Shown here in pieces: positions 47,361 through 61,000 of a stretch of 64,000 bases of DNA. The stretch covers positions 73,931,859 to 73,995,858 of the forward strand of contig CM072886.1 of NCBI GenBank assembly GCA_037013685.1, read 5' to 3'. Both the position numbers and the translations under genes were made by a program. The stretch's first letter is position 1. Each line of letters begins with the position of its first letter. The notes beneath the pieces were generated by a model. The model was not told where the DNA came from. It worked only from the letters and a program-made list of their open reading frames with translations, and did no database searches. This DNA comes from Acridotheres tristis (taxonomy: Eukaryota; Chordata; Aves; Passeriformes; Sturnidae).

Positions 47361-48886
47361 TCAGTTTGCTGGTATAACACAGGAGGTCTTTCCTTCCTAC
47401 ACGTCTTTTCTCCTTGGAATGAACATATCAAGGATATTGTAATATACCTATACATATTGTCTCCACAATGCCAAATTAAACATTAATTAAGATTAAGAGA
47501 TCGAAGGGGAAACCTAGTAAAGTTCATCCTATTCTCAAAAATATTCTTTTTTCTGAATCTCATGAATATGAACAAATTTTTTGTAGTTTTATAATTCAAG
47601 ATTTCAGTTTGGAGCAGTATAGTACATGCCATCCTGAGGCAGGAAAATAATGATTCTTAATAATGTTGTCATTATTATCATATTACATGTGACAAGAAAT
47701 TGTTATAGAGTTCAATTCAATGGGAATTTTGAATAGGTTCCAGAAATAGCAGATTTAGGTCAAAGTTATTTCTAGACTCCGGAAAATATTATAAGTTCGT
47801 ATTCTAGCTTGTTAGGACAGCAGTGGCTAGTTGCTATAAAGATGAGTGGTCCTTAAAGTGTGCTTCTTGCTATTCCAGACCATTTAAACACCATGTAAAA
47901 ACCCTGCTTTTAACATAAACTGTTTAATACTAGAAAATAAACCAATAATAACCAGGGAAATCATACTTCCAGTTGGTTTATTTTTCAGTTTTGCATGTTA
48001 TCTGCACCAGTGTGCCCCTAGACATTTTCTGGTAACTGATGTTGAATAAATCACATTTTGAAATGCTATTGACATTTGTAAAATTTTGACAAAGACATGT
48101 ATTTTCTCCTACATATTTGATTTCAAGAAAAGCCTTTAGTACCCCAAATATTTTAGCTTTATACAACCTCATCAGCTAATTTGTGTGTTCATTAGGACCT
48201 CTCCCTTTCTTTCCCCCTCTTTCTCTCTCCAAGTCTTCCTTTTCTTCTATATGTTCTTAGCATATCAGAAGGGAAATCATGTCATATCAGCTTAGATAGC
48301 AGCTCTCCAAAATCACTAAAGACTAAAAGTCATGTCTTACTGTGATATTTAAATTACTTCTTTTAAAGGAAGCTGCTGAAATTTTCAGTGCATGATTGTG
48401 TTATATCAAGAAAAACTTCTCTAGGAAAGGAAGAGTCTTCAAATAAAGACCTCCTTTTGTACATAGGAACATTGTCTTGGCCTACAGTAATGAATTAATT
48501 GTCAAGTGAATGGTTAGAAACAACTGAAGATGCAGGCTGTGCAATGCAATTCCACCTCTGTCTGCATTGCCTTACTCTGTATAAGGCAGTATTCCTCATC
48601 ACTGATGTGGCAAACCTATGATCACAGCATTCACATCCCTAGTGAAAACCCATCATTCTCTTTCATCCATTCATGTCCTGATTGAAAAGACAAAACAGTC
48701 TCTTTGAGTGATTGAAAAGTTGACAAATACACATTTGAAAAGCCTGAGTGATTTGCATCTTTTTGTGTGACCTCCTCTCATCAACCCATTCTGAAGTAGT
48801 TCAACAGATCCAGTATTAATTTTTAAGAGTAGAAAATCACAGACCTTTGTTTATTTGCTCCTTTTCTTTCCTGTTTGTTCTCATAG

Positions 48887-49054
48887 GTGTAATAAGAACA
48901 GCTTTGCCAAATATGGACAGAGAAGTGAAAGAACAATATCAAGTTCTAATCCAAGCCAAGGACATGGGAGGACAGCTGGGAGGACTAGCTGGTACTACCA
49001 CTGTGAACATTACTCTCACGGATGTCAACGACAACCCACCCAGGTTTCCTAAGA
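48887..49054 (+). CDS. CDH12: Type II cadherin exon, second part of EC2 (probably CDH12)
   Basis: This 168-bp exon completes EC2 and reaches the EC2-EC3 linker. It follows a strong acceptor (ctgtttgttctcatag) and ends before a gtatgt donor. It begins with GT, which joins the G left by the previous exon to make Gly. It then reads [12 protein letters not shown], later [17 protein letters not shown], and ends in [11 protein letters not shown] plus one base of the next codon, so it is also phase 1-1. MDRE is the LDRE-type calcium motif, and DVNDNPP is the DxNDN calcium linker between successive cadherin repeats. With the upstream exon it gives a continuous 96-residue domain with no disruption. 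[20 protein letters not shown] matches my recollection of CDH12 better than CDH18 or CDH10; a protein search would settle this. The next exon (188 bp in this family, starting EC3) was not recognised before the window ends. Confidence 0.9.
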
Positions 49055-52000
49055 GTATGTAGTATTCCAAAGCACTGATTTTCAAATAAGCATGACTAAA
49101 AGTATTAATGTGGAAAAGTCCTGTAGATAAGAAACCAAAATCCTGGAAAAGTAACATTTTATGATGAAAAAAATCAGGTGTCTTGTTTTTTGTTTTTTGT
49201 TTTTTTTTTTTTAAATAATATAGAGCTCAATTTGAAAGTATGAGTTGAATGTTTAAGAGGATACATGCCATCATTCCACAAAACCAGTCTGAGCCTAAGA
49301 ATTAATTTCATTTACCTATAAAAATTATTTGGGAAATACTAGTTTTTTTCAGGAGAAACTGCATGAACCTCTTCAAATTTCAAAAGGTTATAACCTCAGA
49401 CTTCCAGGTACCAAAGGCAGAGCTAGCTCATGCTAAAAGTTACTGTTACGATATTCAGGAACAGATTTTTATACGTCTTGGCCCAGAAGATTATAGCTGT
49501 CCCTTAAAACACTTACAGCCTCAAAACAGTGATCATTCACTGATAATTTATTATGTTTCACATCAGTTAGTTTAAATGAACCTTTTCAGAAGTATGCTAA
49601 TTTAAAGAGTTTCATAGTCTGTATGTGATTAAGAGGATTGTCACTTACTTGTCTCCATAAATTCACTGAAATTTTGTATATTCTGTACCTTCAAAATGCA
49701 GAAACTAATCAAGCATAAATCTTGATAACTATGCAAAAATAATTAGCTGCTAAAAATCTTTAGTAAGGCAAATTTGTATTAGACTATATTGCATAAATCT
49801 GCAGTAAGATCACAGCAGCTTTTTACTTTATATCTCTTCCTTGCCCATGAATTGAAATCCCACTACATGTATTATGAATACTCTGTAGGTACAAAACCAC
49901 ATCTGTGACTGTGAAGTTTTCTCTCATATAAAAATTCTTCTTTTACTCAGTCTGAAAAGGGCTTGTGTTTTTGTTGTGATTTGTAAATTTTTTGTGGAAA
50001 AAAAAGAAATTAAAAAAAGGTTTTGTTGGAGGGAATGCAGGCATGTAAGAAAGATCATGTTATGAGAAGGATCCATTTGGTCCTTCCGTTTCTTACCCTC
50101 ATGTCTAGATGTTATCCATAAAACAGGCCAAGCAATACTTCATAAAACTTCCTTACTTTCTAATTATATTTAGTTCTAAAGGTGTCTTTGTATTTAACAA
50201 CTCTCAATGTATTTTTCTTGCTGCAAATTGTCCCATTGCTCTGAAACTTACGCTAAATTTCAGAGTCTGCGTCCTCTGTCAGAGGTACACAGACTAATCA
50301 TACATCATACAACAAACAGCTTCCCCTCACTTGTTTTGAGTTCATCTTTACATAACTGCCTGCATGTTAGTCTCTTCAAAGAATTCAGAAAGCACTGCAA
50401 AATATCAGCTTTATTTAGAGAAGCTGTGTTGATTTCTCTTTTTTCAGTATGGGAAATTCTCTCTGAGTTGAGCAAATCTGCTCCTACTGTTTTGCCTGTA
50501 CATGTCAGTCATATCCATCCTTAGCTACCCTGGACTCCCTGGAGAACTTTTGGGGGAAAAAACATCAGTGTTATATTATACCTCCAAGCCTTCTTGTGCC
50601 ACAGTGGTTTGAAGCAAAATATTGCACATCATAATAGTTCCCTTATTTCATTCTTCAGGCTCTTGGGCATGTAACAGCTAATCCAAATGATTTGTTGCTG
50701 TTGTGTCTGTTTGTTCCACAACTGCTTCTATGGCTAATTTAACCTTCTCCTGAGTCCCCTATAAAGTTCTAGCATAGAAAAAAATCTCCAGTTTTTCTGT
50801 ACTAACAATAAAAAAAAAAAAAAAAAGGAATAAGTTTTACATTTGTGATCTTATCTTCTCTGAGCACTTCTGTATCTCAGTTTTGGACTGGCTTTACACA
50901 GTTCCTCTCAGGCTTTGGCCTCCAGATGTCTTAAAAGACAATTATTATTAGCTTGTTTGGAGAGATTTATTCAAACTCATTTCTTGTCTCCTTTACTACG
51001 GTTTTACAGATAAAGCAGGTTTTATGGTTCTTTCTATTGTCCTCTCTGAGACACAACTTCATTTTTTTTTAAATATGTGCTCTTGCTTTTATTAGCTATG
51101 TTGTTTGCCCTTACAGATTTGCCTTTTAATGGATAGGTGCATTTGCTGTGGCTCTTCTAAATGATATCCCTAGATAGTATCCACACCACCCATAGTGATT
51201 TAACAGTCTCAGCTGTCTCATTCAGAATTTCTATAGTAATATGCCTCAGATTTATTTATTTCCACTTTCTTCTCATTATTTATTTAACTGAATGCAACCA
51301 TCTTGTAATTCTGGTTTTTATGGTTCCTGCACAAATGTTACATTTAAACTAATTATAGTTGTTTCAAAATGCAAATTAACTAGGAAACTTTTCAAGAATA
51401 GCTGTTAATACTGTCCTCTTTTTAAAGTCTTAGTTGACAAAGATGCCTTTCACAACCATCATTATTCCTCCACTGCTAAAGTTTTCTGTGACTTTCCTGC
51501 ATGTTTTGCTCTTTGATATCATGCTGCCTGACTGATTTTCTTCTTTCCCACAGATATTGAACATAGGTATAATGCTGATATTCTTTTTTAGCATTAGGCA
51601 TTAAAGTTACCTATACTAGTTCCCATTTTAACCCTTGGCTTTATATTATGGCTTTCTTTCTTCTCTTTACTGGTCTCTAGTTTGATCCAGCATGAGCTAC
51701 CACTTCTGCATTTCCTACTGGGCTATCATCTTTTGTAGCATTCTCCATTTAAGAATGCAGAATTCTCATCACTGCACCCTTTGTCTGAACTGCAAACCTC
51801 TGCAATTTTTTTCTAATTTTGTGCTTTCCAACACCTGAAAATTCTCCTGAACTTTTCACTAGGTATCACAATGGTCGGAGAAAAGTTTTTAAACCTATTT
51901 TTCTCATGGCCAAAATGAATTTTGCAATTTTTCTTATTCTTTAAAAAGTGCTCCAACATTCCAATAATGTGACTCACTTCTCCTCACCACTTTTTCTCAG

Positions 52001-55000
52001 CCAGGCATTTAAAGCATTGCCTTTCAATCTCTTTCTCCTGACTGTACATGGTGAGAATAGTTCAAACTATGCTTCTACGAATGTCCTTATCTTCAGGTTT
52101 AATTTGCTAGCCTAAATTTCAATCCTAAGACTTCTTTATTTTGTCAGACCTCACATGGTATCTCCTTTAGTTTCATGACATACTGTCAAAGCACTTGTGG
52201 GATGATCCAAACCTGATCAATAAGAAAATTATCCCAGAGAGCCTCTTTGTACCATCATTCCTACTGTCTTCATCCTCAGTGCTTGTTAAACTGCCCACAA
52301 TTGCAGTCTTCTCCTTCCTTTCAGCTGGAACATTTGCTGTTGAAAGGGTACCATGGGTGCAACAGGAAATAATGTAACTGCCTGGAGACTGAAAACTCAG
52401 TACATCGGCAAGCTTCATGTGCCCAGTGCTCACTCCCATTCTGGTTTTCAACTGTATATTTTACTTCCTTTTTTAGGGGTCTTAGTATTTTATATCTTAT
52501 TACATGCTTTCATCTACTCTGGTGGTGCAAAAATGCACAAGTTTTACATAATGTCAGATGGTTTTCATGACACAGAGAAATAATGGAATATATCCTCTTT
52601 GAAGAACATAGCCTCCAGGTCTCATTTAATGCACGAATTACAGTTAAGACATCTTTGCCCAATTGTTGCTATGAAGAAGAAAAAAAATCACACACGAGAG
52701 ACCAAGCTTGTCCTGTACTTTGCATGCTAGTGAGGTTGAAAACCTTTTCTTTCTATTATATCAAATGTCACAAAAGACAAATTACAGCAGCGACTCTCAA
52801 TAAAACAGAAGAGAATAAGATTGGAGATTTGTGTTGATATTGAAAATAACAAACACTTAACATGGCTTACAAGTGAAAATGTCAGTGTGGGGACTCCAGT
52901 GTATTGGTCTAGCTTTTTTATTTTGCATATGTTACAGGCGACAGTCTCCATCAATGGGGATTTACTTAGCCAGCCCTGTTTGGTTAAGCAGTATATGAGA
53001 TGATGTGTAGTGTGCCTGAAATTCACAGACACACAAGGCTAATTGCATCTAAACAAAATAACTATGTGAGAAAAAATGGAGTATGAATTATATTTTGAAC
53101 ATAACAACTGTATTTTCCGTTTTTTCCCCTTGAAAGCATTGAAATGATTCGGAGTAATTAACTGTCTGGAAATTGAGTTTGCCGTTTGCTTGACTACCAT
53201 AGCTAAAAGGATACTTGTGCAGAATTTTAGTTTACGTGAAAAATAAGTCTTTAAAATCCAATCTGTGTGGGTGCCAAATTCAGGCCTGGCAAGAGGTCAG
53301 GATGCCGAGGTGCTGCTGGGATTGAGACCTCCAGTATCCCATTGCTCCTCATTGGTCAACAAATCCAGGAAGTGTAGACTCAAAAAAAGGACTAAAAGTT
53401 CTTTAACACAAACTGCTGCAGGGTTAAGATTTTTATGTCACATAATCAGGACCATAGTTTTGCAATGGACTTATGCCAAAGAACCTATGCTATAGATCAC
53501 CTAATCAAATAAGGCAATATTAAATTTCACAGGATAAAGTTTAAATTTATTTTCTGAACTTAGTAAAGCTGGAGAAAAAAAAAGATTTTCAAAGCAGAAG
53601 TAGGAGGATATATATTATTAATATTTGGAAGGCCCTACATTGATAAATAATACATTACAAGCTTGCAAAAAAAAGGTATCATGAAACACCTTCATCTCAT
53701 TGAGGGTCCTTTAAGGAGACAGGCAGGTTTGGATGGGTTATCAGCATTCAGTGATGAAAAACCACTGACTATCCTGCTGAACATGGAATTTTTTATTTAG
53801 AAACTGTGCTTTTGAACGTATTCAGTGGGGAACTCCCACCTTGCATGTCTCCTAGTAATGAGGAGTGTAACAGAGAGGAAACCTCTAAACACATATTTCT
53901 GTCAGAGTTGTTTGACCTGCAGGTATCTATTGGCCCACATTTCAGAAAACTGACACTTCAGTAAATGGATATTTTCTTTAAAAGTTGTAGGAAAAAAATA
54001 ATCTGAATAATTTTATAATAGCAATTTATTTCCAGAAGTGTTTTCTGTCTTCCCTGGCTCTTCTTTAGTACAGCAGATTTCTGGATTGTTATGCATGTTT
54101 CATTGTTAAAGATAGATATTTTTTTGTAAATATTAAAATAAATATTTCATACCAAAATTTGATTTTTACCAAACCAAGAGGAAAAAAAAAAAAAAAAGTA
54201 AGGCAAAGACAGAAAAAGTAACTTTTCCTATCATAACAGCAATGTTCAAGCAATTGAATAAAAATTTGGTATAACACAACAGTGCCTTTGAGTAGAGAGG
54301 AGTGGTCAAAAGCTGTGCACATGTAGGCATGAATCCTGGTCCAGAAGGGGACTGATGGCCTTTCTCTCTCAGCTACTTTTATACATGACAGCTGGCTAAG
54401 TAAAAAGATATTTCAGCACATCATTCCTGAAAGCTAATGGGTTAACCCATAACTCATCAAGCAGTGGACCAGTCTGAGCAAGCTGCCAGGACAGCAATGG
54501 CTTGTGTCCAATTCTTAAAATATGCTTCAAGAAGGAATGGATGGGTTATATTTACTTCAACATTTAAACGACAAAAACCGTATAATTAGTTGGTATAAAT
54601 TATGCTTTATGGAATCAAACCAATTAAGTGAAGTGGTGGATTCATATTTTGTAAGTTTATTATGCTTCAGTTTTCCAGTCTCTTTCTTTTGTTCACTGCT
54701 GACAGGGTGAGTGTGAAAGCAATTTAGAGAAATAAACTCTTATATGTTGAGCAATAAAAGCACATGTGAATCATTTTAGTCAAAGGGATAGTACGTCATT
54801 TTATTTTAATATGACATAAATATGCTTTTAGAGACTATGGCCCTGACATAGAAGAAATGCAATTAAATTTTAAAATTTATACTGTTGTTATTTTGATATC
54901 AGCAAAGAAAAGACCATTTCAAGTGTCTTATGAAGTCAGCAATAACTTTGGTTTCTTTTTAAGGTGTGTATTTTTTTCTGTGACACCTCCTGAATTTGCT

Positions 55001-58000
55001 TTTTTGAACTCAAAAGAACTATTCGAATAAAGCTATATTTTATCACATCATTTCCAGCTAACAGAAGTAAATTTTGTGAGAACATGATTAAAAGATTTTT
55101 TTTAATAACAGAGATTTTAATTAAGGTTTGAACTCGGTACTTGAATTTTGTCTAGCTTTAAAAATGTCTTATTTTTTTAAAAAAATACATCTCTGGTGGC
55201 CAGAAACCATTATCACAGGGCTGCTTTGCAACCACATTTAAAATATTCAGACAGCTGTAGAGCAAGGCCTAGACATCACAAGGGCCAATTTTTTTTGCTG
55301 TCATTGGTCTTTCCAAAAGTATCTCAGTGAAATCCATCAAGATAGTTTGCATAAAAGAGCATGGCAAATTTCCAGAAATGCTAACATGTTTGGAAACAGA
55401 CACGCAACTATTCATCTTCCTGGTAGTGACACCTTAAATAAAGCAAGGTTGAAGGATCATTCTTATGACCTTGCACATCAGTCCATACTGTAGGAGTTTG
55501 CAGGTAGTTGGATTTGGATTTCACCAGTGGCCAGTACAGTGCATTCTACAGAATATATTAAATCCTCTATTGGGAACATTAGAGGAAACAATAATCTTAG
55601 AGAGAAAAGTTCATAAAATAGACAATTCAGAAACAAACAGGAAAACATCTTTCATTTATGCAATTTCAGGAATTTCAGTGTAAGTGAAAAATACTTATGA
55701 AAACACAAACTAGCCCTTTATTCACTTAGTTATATAACCTTGGCATGGCACTTGAATGATCTATTTACTGGATGATCTATTATATAGACATATTATGTAT
55801 TATATATTAGGAATAGGCTTTGCATATTATTATCTTTCAGATTGCATTTATTTTCTGTGATTATTTATTGTTTTGCAGCTTATTTTAATATGTGTACTGT
55901 CAAGTACGACAGTCTGTAGAAATATTTAAAAAGAAAGAACAACTAAGTGCTGAACCAAGAATAGCCTGCTTATATATACTTATGCATACACACTTTGTAC
56001 ATTGAAAATTCTTCTCATTGTTACTTATTTATATATTATTGGAAGCTTGGTACATCACAGAAATTGCACATGAATTAATTGTCCTAAGTTTTACTGCATT
56101 AAAGCTGGTCAGTTTTTAACTCAGTAAATTAAATGTGGTTGATTCTATTGAAGTGGCTTTGAACAAGTCTAGCCCAGATTATATTGAAAAATTGGTTCAG
56201 AAGCAGAATGCAAGCAAGAGGTTTTCTGGTCCACAAGAGATAGAAAGGAAAATATTTTAATCCATTGCTTTGGATAAGTGGGTTATGAGAGACAATGGTA
56301 TCTACTTTTAAAGATTTCAAAAGAATGCAACACAGATCCCATCCAGTAGTGCACTAGAAATCTACGAAAAAAGATCGTATGAATAATAAATTATTCTGTT
56401 CACTAATCTAAAAAATTTAAATCATGAAGGCAGAGATTTGATTTAAAAATAAGCGGGGAAGATTTATTCCCTCCTTACTTGGACAATTTAGAATCAGAAG
56501 GCTTACTTGCTTTTCTTTAGCCAGAGAACTAACTCAGGATTAAGGTTCAGATCTGCCTAATTAAGCATTTTAACAAGTCTGAACGACTTTCTGGGAAGTT
56601 GTTCTACTCCTTGTAATTTAGATATGGAAGTATAACTTCCCTCAGTACTTCTGTTAAAAGTTGTGCTTTATATACATCACTTGCATCTTTGTTGGCCCTC
56701 AGAATGAAAATTAGTCCATCTTTCATTGATTAAAGAATTTGCCTGGCAGACAAGATGCCCTAATTCAGTTCCAGCAACTAATTACTTATGTTATACCAAT
56801 TGGGAGATACCTGCACAGGACAGGTGGACAGATTCATTTCAGAGTAGCCTGCAGGCAGAGATTAGTTGTGAGACTGAGCCAGAACTTGCTTTGAATCAGA
56901 AAAGGAGGGAAGGTCAAATCCTGATTTTCTCCATCTTTAGTTTTCTAATGTCTGTGCCATAAGACATACAAGGAAAAAAGCACCAGCTTGGTCTTGCTAA
57001 CCAATCTTATATTGTTTAATGTCAGAAAATCTTATACAAGTCTGATTTTCATTTACCTGTGAGTTTTGAGTAAATTAAAACTTCATTTTTGAGTTAAGCA
57101 AATACTTTAACCAACCATTTTAAACAGTGATGGAAGATAGGAGTGCAAAGGCCCCAGAAATGGGCTCATACAGTTGCAAGCCAATCACAAAAACAACACC
57201 TATTTTGGATTGCAATGCCTTTGACTCACTACTGCTTTAGCATCAGTAAAACTACAGTCAAATCAGTACAATAATAAATACCAGCTGACCAGTATTTGCA
57301 CAAGGCTTTTACAGGAATTAGAGGAGAACCAAGGACAGCTCCCCTTTACTCCGGGTTCCTTCCAAGTCTCACACCTCTGTACTATTTGCATTTCTTTCTC
57401 ACCTGTCTCATCCTCCTTTGGCCTCTCTTTCTTCCTCATCCTGTATATCCTTATTTTCAACAAGTACTCTTGTCTCCACTCTCCTGTGAGAGACACATAT
57501 TTATCCTTGATCACATTTACATTGTGTAACTAGATTGTGGCCATATCCTCCTTTAACTCCACAAGTAATTTTCTTTCTTTCCCAATAGCACTGCAAAAAG
57601 AATTTATCCTTTGGTGAATCACTTCCAGCTCTCAGTTTCTCCATATTTTGCTATACTGAAATCATGAGTCCTCACCATCCCATATAAACTCTTTACCTCT
57701 TCATCTTACTTGTTTAGGCCACTACCCTGTCACACAGCTCAGTGACTCTTGCCTGCTGTTTCTATTTCACTCATTTGAGTTACACATTTGAAGGTAGTCA
57801 TAAAAAAGCCTCTGTATTTTTATTTTCTCTGCACCACCATTTAGTCAGTGAAATAATGGTGTATTTACATAGATCAAAAGATATACAATGGCTCATTACA
57901 TTTTGCTTTTCAAAGCAAAAAAAAAGGACACGAGAATATCTGAAGATTTACTTTATCTGTACTGTTAGTCTTAGAACAGTCCAGACCACAGTTTTGACCA

Positions 58001-61000
58001 CCAAGTAAAGCTTCCTCTGAAAAATTCAGGGCATTTGGAAAAATTAGTATACATCAGGAACTATTTTCTGCAGTCACTTTCCATGAAATTGACCTATTTT
58101 TGTGTGGGTAAAAGAATTTAATAACATGGAATTAGGCCATTTATATTGGCTGGCTTCTGCGCCACAGAGTACGGCTGGTATATGAAATTTCTTTGTACTT
58201 TTATAGCTTGTTTGAGCCTATGCTTTGCAATCCAGGCCATGCAGCCCTCTTTGGGACACAGTACACCACAGTTAGGTAGCCTTCTATCATTATTTGTGTG
58301 TATCCAACATAAAGGAGTTAAATTTTAACTTCTGTAAAAATTTCTATTTATACTTATGCCAACTTTCTCTTAATTTTTTTTCTTATTCTTTTCCATATCA
58401 GAATTCTTCATGCACTTTTCATGACAACTGATTTTTCTCCCCAAGGTGCATGTAACCTTAGTAAAAACTCTATGGAAACATCTCTTTTTTTGTGGCTGTT
58501 ACTGTTGCATGTTCTTAATCATAAAGCATTTTGAAGGGTAAATCATTTTATTCAGACTGAATAACTAAATTCCCAACCAAAGCATACTAATTGGAAGAAA
58601 ACTGAGAAATAAACTGGAGGGGGAGATATTCTACAGACTAAATGTTTAGCAAATTCTTTGTCTGCTGCACTTACACCGTTTTTTATCTCTCTCGCATAAG
58701 TAGTAAAGTAGCAAAGGTTATCTGAGGAGTGTTTGGAGTATATATTGAATGAAACAAAAAACCTGTTTAAAGGTCTAAACTGAGAGACTGAATTCTTAGC
58801 TGCAAACCAGACCATAAGCCCAAGTATAGCTATTTCTTTATATTACTACACAGCCGATGAAAAATATAGGTAATTTCTCACTGGCTAAAATGCAATGCTC
58901 TGATTGTGCTGTAAACAATAGTTCAAGAAACACAAATGAGCACAATAGTGGTTAGAAGTAAACTATTATCTATTTGTCATAACATTCTGTTGTTAATTCA
59001 TTTCCCTCCTATCATCTCTAAGTGGTAATTGATCATTAATGGAAAGATTAGGTAAATTGTTTTTAAACACTATAATTATCATCATAGTAGATTATTATCA
59101 TTAATAATGGTATTTTACATCTGCTACTTTATGTAGAGAAGGTGCAAATAAATACAGTTCATAGAAATTCAACAACTTTTGGCAGGAATCATGTCATTTA
59201 TTACACTACAATGGGTTTTCTGTGGGGAGTGATGAAGAAATTATTCATTCAATACACCGAGAGTATTTAGATTGGATGCATGAAATTACACTCAGTAACC
59301 TTGGTATGTCTTGAAAGCCCCATGCATCTCCGCCTACTCTGATACTGAAAAGTAGCTAAGGCTACAGATTTAACAGCATGGGGTTGTCTTGCAATGCTTT
59401 GAGAATTGGTTCCAAAGTGACTCACTGACAGCAGTGTCACTTGCTGTGTCACTATCCGCTCTGGCAGCATCTGCCTTTTTCCCTGAGGTCTTCCATCCAA
59501 GTAAGAAATCAACATATCCTTTCTGCTTCTAACCATAATGAGCTTACTTTCTGAAAATTTGGAAACTACAAGGCAACCTAAAGTGAAACAGATCATATTT
59601 AATTATCTAATTATAATCACAATTATCATTTTCAAAAATATCTAAGAACCACAGTTGTATTAGACTTTCAGCAATGCTCCACTCCTTGTAAAAGCATTAC
59701 ATAGGATGCCCAAGTGTTTGCACCAACCCACGTGTTCCTAGTGACAGCAGTAGGAGCTGAGTTGAAGATACCAAGCAGTTTGTAACTGTTGTCTGTGAGT
59801 CCAAAACACTTCTTTAGTATATTTGCATAGAGAAAGCTCTAAAAATAAAAAGAAAATAACAGGAATATTCTAAAGTATATATTTTAAGTTTTTTTTTTGA
59901 ATTCATGAAAGTTATTTCTTTCTCGGTGTCTTCTATGGAAAATTGGTTGAATTTGTAAATGTGATAGCCTAGTGCTCACAAGAGAAGGACCTGTAATTTA
60001 ACACTCACAACTTTTGCATTTCATTGCAAAATGAGAAGTATTTATAGAGAGAGCTTACTTTAAACACTTTAATTTAATTTAAATTAAATTTAATTTAATT
60101 AAAACATAAATATCACTTGTGATAAGTTGAGCATACTTGCTATAAAGTATAAAAGAATACAAATGCAAAATATGCAATTGCTATCCTATTGTATCACTAT
60201 TTTCATATCTATATCATGCACTAAATCACAAGCATTTAATAAAACTTCATAGAGCAAACCAAAACTTAAAACAAACTATAGTAAACTATTATGAACTTGT
60301 ACTTGATGATTTCACAATTTCATCTTTAAAAGTAATAATGTTTGGCCTCAGCCTGTGCCTGCATGGGGAAGAAAAGTAATATGGAGCTTAGGGGGAAAAA
60401 ATACATTAAATGTACCCAATGAGTATGTAAAAATAAAGTATTCACAAGGAGTTTTTTGAGTAATACAGATGTTAAGCATGCTTTGTTTAGGTGATTTTAG
60501 GGATATAACTGAGCTGTGACATGGAACACTTAAGATAGGAACCTAATTTCCTTAGTTGATGGAGAGAAAAATTATTCTTCCAATACAAATGATTTAGAGC
60601 ACCTGGCTTAGATCCTAAAGTAAATGGTTTGACCATATTCTTAAGAGAGAATGAATTGTAGTAAATGTTGTGTTATTATATCTTGTGCCAGAGTGATAAA
60701 GAAAATATGAAAAGGCTCCAGCAAGATATTAAAGAAGCAGGGATGTTAAGCAGAGCATTACAAACTCTATGTCCCATCCTTAAAAATGTACTCTTTATCA
60801 TGTTAATGTTTTGGATGTACCTTTCAATTTAAATTTTATAGAGGGAATACGTGTATTGATTTACTTCATGGTGATGGTGTGATCACCGGAATATTAGCAA
60901 CCGACCTACCTGATAAATGCCAATTACATGCTGCTTGAGATTCTGAAAAAGGAAAGACATCTTCTCCTGAAAACTTTTTTCTATCTATAAGTCATGTTAC

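Larger units (their letters stand above)
42160..48886 (+). other. CDH12: Complete intron between the two EC2 exons
   Basis: This 6,727-bp intron has gtaaat at its 5' end and a pyrimidine tract plus cag/tag-type acceptor at its 3' end, and it is phase 1. It holds a poly(T) run near 42458-42474, a (TA)n stretch near 43463-43480, T/G tracts at 44221-44262 and 46104-46192, a short imperfect duplication at 45103-45141, and a 5'-truncated CR1 LINE at 46215-47360. The rest is unremarkable AT-rich sequence with no further exon-like segment recognised. Confidence 0.85.
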
